This document shows positions 7,156 to 10,093 of a stretch of 10,093 bases of DNA, piece by piece (the stretch's first letter is position 1; every line of letters starts with the position of its first letter). Below the pieces are notes generated by a model, which searched no databases, was not told the DNA's origin, and saw only the letters and a list, made by a program, of their open reading frames with translations. Made by a program: the position numbers and the translations under genes. The stretch comes from an uncultured Opitutia bacterium (GTDB lineage Bacteria; Verrucomicrobiota; Verrucomicrobiia; Opitutales; UBA953), in assembly GCA_903910245.1 (NCBI GenBank), contig CAIVYX010000050.1, positions 1 to 10,093 on the forward strand, read 5' to 3'.

Positions 7156-7775
7156 AGGTCTGGACTCTCATCTGCATGCTCGGGCTCACTGGCTGCCAGA
7201 ACCGTGATCTCGAAAAATCCAAATACGTCCCGCACTATCTTAGCTCAAATAATCCTAGCTCCGGCTTCGAGTCGTTTTTCATCTTCACGGCGGTGGTGAT
7301 AGGCGGGATGGCTTGGGCGATACAAACTACGGGCGTAAACCTGGAGCCCGCAGTGACCGCCGAACCGAGGGAACGGGTGCTGAGCGCGCATGCGTTCGCT
7401 ACTCTGAGCGCCGCAGCGAAGCGGGGGGACCCTGTTGCCCAGAATAACTTGGGCGTCTGTCATTACATCGGACAAGCCGTCGTCCCGGACCGAAAGCTGG
7501 CGGTCTATTGGTATCGACTCTCCGCCGATCAGGGATTTCCGCACGCTCAGGCGAATCTGGCCCGCTGCTATGCGACAGGGGAGGGCGTCTGGAAGGACGA
7601 GGCTGAGGCTTACGCTTATGCCAGTCTGGCGGGATTGAATCAGCCCGGGATGTCAGAGCTGGTGGCTGGTCTTTCGCCTTCGGCTATCGTCGCCGGCAAA
7701 CGACGCGGAGCGGAACTCGCCGCGGCGCTCTCCGCCAAGCAGGCAGCGAGGAAGGCGAAAGATGTGACCAAGTGA
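7152..7775 (+). CDS. Sel1-repeat lipoprotein (Sel1 gene 3)
   Basis: The protein has 207 residues. A short signal (MKVWTLICMLG) ends in the lipobox LTGC, with C15 as the likely lipidated residue. As in gene 2, a second hydrophobic stretch follows soon after (about 42-57, FFIFTAVVIGGMAWAI). Two Sel1 repeats span about 84-155 and end EAYAYASLAG. The C-terminal helix module (AGKRRGAELAAALSAKQAA) is of the type seen in the other Sel1 proteins here. The start overlaps the stop of gene 2 by 4 bases. Both proteins share the same plan (lipobox, second hydrophobic stretch, two Sel1 repeats, tail helix), so they look like old paralogues. No enzyme motif is present. Confidence 0.87.
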   Translation: MKVWTLICMLGLTGCQNRDLEKSKYVPHYLSSNNPSSGFESFFIFTAVVIGGMAWAIQTTGVNLEPAVTAEPRERVLSAHAFATLSAAAKRGDPVAQNNLGVCHYIGQAVVPDRKLAVYWYRLSADQGFPHAQANLARCYATGEGVWKDEAEAYAYASLAGLNQPGMSELVAGLSPSAIVAGKRRGAELAAALSAKQAARKAKDVTK

Positions 7776-7811
7776 GCGCCTCGGCATGTGCATGGCTCGG
7801 TCTTTGTCATG

Positions 7812-7830
7812 CCTGATACCCTGTATCAGG
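7812..7830. promoter_or_regulatory. Perfect 8-base dyad, operator-like (part of cassette copy A)
   Basis: CCTGATAC and GTATCAGG are perfect inverted arms separated by three bases (CCT). There is no T tract after it, so it is a poor terminator. Its GATA and ATC halves are conserved in the other two cassette copies while the outer arms decay, and it lies 33 bases upstream of the -10 box. A repressor or activator site is the simplest reading. Confidence 0.4.
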
Positions 7831-7874
7831 ATTAACGATGCACGCTGGCGCCCGAACTGTGTTATAGTTGATTC
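7815..7874 (+). promoter_or_regulatory. Repeated promoter cassette, copy A, before the 60-residue lipoprotein
   Basis: Positions 7812-7870 match 8676-8734 at 50 of 59 bases without gaps, and the last 41 bases of the block match at 37 of 41. The extended -10 box is TGT-TATAGT (hexamer 7863-7868), ending 6 bases before the ATG at 7875, which predicts transcription start at or next to the start codon. The TTAACGATG (7832) and ACG (7842) blocks are shared with the other copies. No consensus -35 box is visible. Confidence 0.65.
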
Positions 7875-8057
7875 ATGTCCAACCCTACAAAGTCAGTATC
7901 CAGCAGCCCATCGAGATCATTCGCTTGGCTGGCGGCCGCCCTATTAGGCATAGCCATCATGCTCTCTACGACCGGATGCGCCGCGATGGGCGACGCCTTC
8001 GCTGAGGTCATCAGCTTCGGACTTATTCCTGCCGGCGAACTTCCATCGCATAAGTAG
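7875..8057 (+). CDS. Small 60-residue lipoprotein, hypothetical
   Basis: A Ser-rich n-region is followed by a hydrophobic core (about 17-31) and the lipobox TTGC, giving a mature peptide of only about 26 residues after C35 (AAMGDAFAEVIS, then a Leu/Pro segment, ending SHK). The core LLGIAIM...TTGCA resembles the signal of Sel1 gene 2 (LLGLAVM...ATGCA). It has no Sel1 repeat. It is preceded by a strong copy of the shared promoter cassette, which argues that it is a real expressed gene despite its size. It could be a genuine small envelope lipoprotein, or the surviving start of a larger lipoprotein gene whose body was lost in the decayed patch that follows. Confidence 0.65.
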   Translation: MSNPTKSVSSSPSRSFAWLAAALLGIAIMLSTTGCAAMGDAFAEVISFGLIPAGELPSHK

Positions 8058-8173
8058 ATTGGGAAGTAAAGTCGGCTGGGCCTGGCTCATTGCGCTCCTT
8101 GTTCTGTCAACATGGCCACAGGCTTTGTGATCGGTCCGTTTGCGGAGTGATGGGCTTCCGCTTAGGTCAGGCC
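8058..8173. other. Intergenic region, no clear gene
   Basis: There are 116 bases between the small lipoprotein and the photolyase-like remnant. A 23-codon frame from a TTG at 8059 to a stop at 8130 reads like a hydrophobic signal sequence, but it has no ATG and no continuation, so I do not call it a gene. I see no promoter or terminator. Confidence 0.4.
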
Positions 8174-8477
8174 ATGGCTGAGCCGCTGACCTTCATCCCG
8201 ACCCGAGAAGCCGCTTTGGCGCGTCTGGCGGAGTTCCTGCCTGCCGCGGGGCGCTATGCGGCGGAACGTAATTACGTCCGGCCGGGACATCCGAACATCT
8301 CAAGACTTTCTCCGTGGATTATCCATGGGGTCAGGCCGTACCCTGACGTAGTCGTAACTAGATCCGCCCATTTAGGGTGTTTTTAGTTACACCCTAAACC
8401 AGGGTACGGCCTGACCCCGTGTTCTGCCCACCCGCGGTTACTTCCCCTTCTGGGAGCGGATTAAGTCCGTCGGGTGA
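8174..8477 (+). pseudogene. Remnant of a photolyase/cryptochrome-like FAD-binding protein, interrupted
   Basis: From the ATG at 8174, 50 codons read as the N-terminus of the cryptochrome/photolyase-related FAD-binding domain family: FIPTREAALARLAEFLPAAG, then YAAERNY and NISRLSPWI. In relatives of several hundred residues this region continues from LSP(Y/W)(I/L)RHRL into the rest of the flavin-binding domain. Here homology stops at 8323 exactly where a palindromic element starts (8324), and the frame reads on into the element to a stop at 8384-8386. After the element, at 8430-8477, a different frame reads TRGYFPFWERIKSVG and a stop, which might be the old C-terminus; I am unsure of that. Most of the gene is missing, so it is dead as a photolyase. 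Naming rests on motif memory of the family, not on a search. Confidence 0.6.
8327..8418. repeat. REPIN/MITE-like palindromic element 1
   Basis: Perfect 19-base inverted arms lie at 8327-8345 (GGGGTCAGGCCGTACCCTG) and 8400-8418. Counting the flanking CAT (8324) and GTG (8421), pairing extends to 22 bases with one mismatch. Inside, TTTAGGGTGT (8371-8380) pairs perfectly with ACACCCTAAA (8389-8398). Alternative pairs are GTAACTA/TAGTTAC (8354-8360/8384-8390) and ACCCT/AGGGT (8391-8395/8401-8405). The ends match element 2. GGGGTCAGG-type ends are reminiscent of repeats mobilised by REP-associated tyrosine transposases, but no such transposase is in the window. The element sits directly in the photolyase-like remnant. 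Confidence 0.75.
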
Positions 8478-8537
8478 GGCGATGTCGTGGCTTTCCCTTT
8501 GCGTCTGGCCGAGGTTGGTATCAAATGGGGTCATCAT
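8478..8537. other. Spacer between the two palindromic elements
   Basis: No gene is visible. ATGGGGTCA occurs twice in near-tandem at 8525-8533 and 8536-8544, the second copy being the left end of element 2. This could be a target-side duplication, an end truncated from a third element, or slippage. Confidence 0.4.
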
Positions 8538-8628
8538 GGGGTCAGGCCGTTATTGGGTGGTGCTGTTAGTAAACTCGGCTAAAAACCTCGATTTTTCTAA
8601 CAGGCAAATTTACTAACGGCCTGACCCC
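8538..8628. repeat. REPIN/MITE-like palindromic element 2
   Basis: Inverted arms lie at 8538-8552 (GGGGTCAGGCCGTTA) and 8614-8628. The outer 13 bases are identical to element 1; after that the two elements share nothing obvious, yet each continues its own palindrome. An internal pair, GTTAGTAAA (8565-8573) with TTTACTAAC (8609-8617), overlaps the right outer arm by four bases and so competes with it. CTGTTAG/CTAACAG (8563-8569/8597-8603) is a third option. The core is AT-rich. The length (91 bases) is almost the same as element 1 (92 bases). Confidence 0.75.
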
Positions 8629-8675
8629 GTTCTATCCTCGCTGGTCCACCCGCAAAGCCGGAGTGACGCCTTTGT

Positions 8676-8739
8676 TCTGATAGGCTGCATCAAGATTATC
8701 GATGCACGGTGGCGCCAGAGCTGTGTTATAGTTGTCTTT
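8676..8739 (+). promoter_or_regulatory. Repeated promoter cassette, copy B, before Sel1 gene 4
   Basis: This copy matches copy A at 50 of 59 bases and copy C at 27 of the 44 bases before the ATG. GATA lies at 8679, TTATCGATG at 8696 and ACG at 8706. The extended -10 box is TGT-TATAGT (hexamer 8727-8732), ending 7 bases before the ATG. Distances from GATA to the TTA block (17 bases) are identical in all three copies. It predicts a leaderless mRNA. Confidence 0.65.
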
Positions 8740-10008
8740 ATGAAACCGTACACCTCTGGCTTTTGGTTGATCGCGGTAATCTTCGGCTTCGCAGTGCTAA
8801 TGGGTGGGTGCTCAGATTCTCCTGGGGCGAGCCTGCCACAAGAAGTTGAAGGCTACAAGGCGAAGGCCAAACAGGGCGACGGAGTGGCACAAGGCAGGCT
8901 TGGACTTTGTTACCTCTTGGGATTCGGAGTGAAGGCAGATCGGGATGAATGCAAAAAGTGCTTTCGACAGGCTGTAATCTTACTGCGCAAGGCCGCCGAC
9001 CATGGAGATCATGTGGCCCAAACACAGCTAGGTCATTACTACTCAAATCCTTTTAACTCGGATGGGTCGGGCGGAGTGTTCGGTGTAGAACGGGATATGC
9101 CTGAAGCGGCCAAGTGGTATCTCATGGCCGCGGAACAGGGGGATACCGAAGCCCAAATAGAGCTCGCGAAGTACTACGAAAGTGACGGTTCCCGTGATTC
9201 GAAAAAAGCCATGAAATGGCAGCTCAAGGCCGCTGACCAAGGTGATGCCAACGCCCAGCTACGTCTCGGGGAATACTGGAACGGGGCACCGTCTTGCGTA
9301 GAGTGGTACCGCAAGGCTGCGCTCCAAGGGAATTCCGAAGCACAAGCAAGTTTGGGAAAACTCTACCTGACATATTGGCATATTGTGGGTGGCAAGAACA
9401 ATTCCGAGGCCTACGCTTGGCTTAATCTTGCCGGACATCGAAACCCTACACGCGAAAATATATCACCTTTCGTTTTAGTTAGTCAGTTCGAAGCCATACA
9501 ATCATCTAAATATGAAATAAGACGGGAATTTTCAGATAAATTTGCGTTAGGATTATCGCCTGAAGAACTGAGCCGAGGACAACAGCGCACGAAGGAACTC
9601 CAGAAAGAGATCGACGCGAACATCGCGGCGAAGAAGGACTTCGGCGATGACCCAGCGACTCAGTTCCTTATCGGATCAACGGTGTACGACTCTGTCTTCC
9701 GCACCCCGAGCACGGATGATTTGGTCGAGGCGGTGACGTGGTATCGAAAGGCCGCCGAACAAGGCCATGCCGAGGCCCAATTCAACCTAGGTGTTTGCTA
9801 CTTCAATGGCAAAGGCGTGGTTAAGGATTTAAACGTTGCGTATGCTTATTGGAGTGTCGCTGGGATAACTAATGAGGACGCCCGTAATAATCTCGCCAGA
9901 ATCGAAAGGCAGATGTCGGCAGACCAGATTGCCGATGGAAAGAAACGCGCAACGGAGCTCCAGAAGCAGATCGATACTAGGATAGCGGCGAAGAAGCCCC
10001 GCAAATAG
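8740..10008 (+). CDS. Large Sel1-repeat lipoprotein with internal duplication (Sel1 gene 4)
   Basis: The protein has 422 residues. The signal ends in lipobox MGGC, with C24 as the likely lipidated residue. About five Sel1 repeats follow (39-88, 89-134, 135-168, 169-197 and 198-232); the first two are elongated and the fourth is shortened. A linker and C-terminal-type helix module follow (about 233-300, with ELSRGQQRTKELQKEID). The protein then restarts with two more repeats (about 302-341 and 342-374) and a second helix module (about 375-420, GKKRATELQKQID). The two modules are offset by exactly 360 bases in DNA and clearly related, so the gene looks like a fusion of two Sel1 units. Codons in about 9450-9560 are unusually AT-rich compared with the rest. 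It has its own promoter cassette and its own terminator. Function is probably protein binding at the envelope. Confidence 0.9.
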   Translation: MKPYTSGFWLIAVIFGFAVLMGGCSDSPGASLPQEVEGYKAKAKQGDGVAQGRLGLCYLLGFGVKADRDECKKCFRQAVILLRKAADHGDHVAQTQLGHYYSNPFNSDGSGGVFGVERDMPEAAKWYLMAAEQGDTEAQIELAKYYESDGSRDSKKAMKWQLKAADQGDANAQLRLGEYWNGAPSCVEWYRKAALQGNSEAQASLGKLYLTYWHIVGGKNNSEAYAWLNLAGHRNPTRENISPFVLVSQFEAIQSSKYEIRREFSDKFALGLSPEELSRGQQRTKELQKEIDANIAAKKDFGDDPATQFLIGSTVYDSVFRTPSTDDLVEAVTWYRKAAEQGHAEAQFNLGVCYFNGKGVVKDLNVAYAYWSVAGITNEDARNNLARIERQMSADQIADGKKRATELQKQIDTRIAAKKPRK

Positions 10009-10026
10009 CGATTACGGGGTTTCTTT
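9990..10026 (+). terminator. Hairpin terminator after Sel1 gene 4
   Basis: GAAGAAGCCCCG (9990-10001) can pair over all 12 positions with CGGGGTTTCTTT (10015-10026), with two G-U pairs and a 13-base loop that includes the stop codon. The T-rich side of the stem plays the part of the U tract. The left arm lies inside the coding end of the gene. Confidence 0.55.
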
Positions 10027-10040
10027 CCATTAATTCTACT

Positions 10041-10093
10041 ATGAGCTCACCCCTTCTCGTCAAAATCTCCCGGGACGGGAAAGAGTTCGGGAC
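10041..10093 (+). CDS. Start of a GYF-2 (DUF4339)-like protein, partial
   Basis: The last 53 bases open with ATG and read MSSPLLVKISRDGKEFG to the window edge. The I-x-RDG-x-E-x-G pattern resembles the first strand of GYF-2/DUF4339 domains, which are common at the N-terminus of verrucomicrobial and planctomycetal membrane proteins. Only 17 codons are available, so both the gene and the family are provisional. It follows a hairpin terminator, so it should have its own promoter in 10027-10040 or overlapping the hairpin; I cannot pick one out. No Shine-Dalgarno sequence is visible. Confidence 0.5.
   Translation, partial: MSSPLLVKISRDGKEFG

Noticed and set aside
7812..7830. Reading the perfect dyad as the terminator of Sel1 gene 3
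   Set aside because: There is no T tract after the stem, and the inner part is conserved as part of the promoter cassette elsewhere.
8059..8130. 23-codon TTG-started frame resembling a signal peptide
   Set aside because: It has no ATG or ribosome-binding site and stops straight after the hydrophobic stretch, so there is nothing to export. It may be a gene relic, but that cannot be shown.
8419..8616. 65-codon open frame running into palindromic element 2
   Set aside because: It is built mostly from intergenic and repeat sequence, has no recognisable motif, and ends inside the element.
8327..8628. Reading the two palindromic elements as a CRISPR array
   Set aside because: There are only two units, each itself a long inverted repeat with no regular repeat-spacer pattern, and no cas gene is nearby.

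Overview
The window looks like a chromosomal segment of a high-GC member of the Planctomycetota/Verrucomicrobiota group, most likely a verrucomicrobial (Opitutae-like) bacterium. The main evidence is an N-terminal PSD1-type cytochrome c plus DUF1549 protein, a family strongly expanded in that group. Supporting this are a Tat-exported metallo-beta-lactamase-fold hydrolase, a secreted sialidase-fold protein, several Sel1-repeat lipoproteins, and a general lack of Shine-Dalgarno sequences before the start codons. This assignment is inferred from gene content only.

Layout. Positions 1-1458 (minus) hold the first 486 codons of the cytochrome c/DUF1549 protein, which runs off the left edge. A 126-base divergent gap separates it from a Tat-secreted MBL-fold hydrolase (1585-2598, plus). 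Converging on that gene, with only 5 bases between stop codons, is a compact minus-strand operon read from 5047 down to 2604: a secreted Asp-box sialidase-fold protein, a six-helix voltage-gated-type potassium channel, and a small membrane-anchored coiled-coil protein. The spacings are 4 bases and an 8-base overlap.

From 5295 to 10008 everything reads on the plus strand and is dominated by Sel1-repeat exported proteins. Three lie in a row (5295-6488, 6538-7155, 7152-7775), then comes a 60-residue lipoprotein (7875-8057), and then a 422-residue Sel1 lipoprotein (8740-10008) that carries an internal duplication. Between the last two is a decayed patch (8058-8675). It holds the N-terminal remnant of a photolyase/cryptochrome-like FAD-binding protein, cut at its LSPWI motif by a 95-base palindromic element, with a second related palindromic element downstream. 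A hairpin terminator follows the last Sel1 gene, and a new gene (GYF-2-like N-terminus) begins at 10041.

The most interesting signal is a promoter cassette of about 60 bases repeated in the same orientation immediately before three separate exported-protein genes (ATGs at 5295, 7875 and 8740). In each copy, blocks GATA, ATC, TTA-n-CGATG-n-ACG and an extended -10 box keep near-identical spacing, and the -10 box ends only 6-7 bases before the ATG. This predicts leaderless mRNAs and co-regulation of a Sel1/lipoprotein regulon. Sel1 repeats generally mediate protein-protein contacts, so the cluster may form an envelope-facing set of scaffold or adaptor proteins, but no specific function can be read from the sequence.
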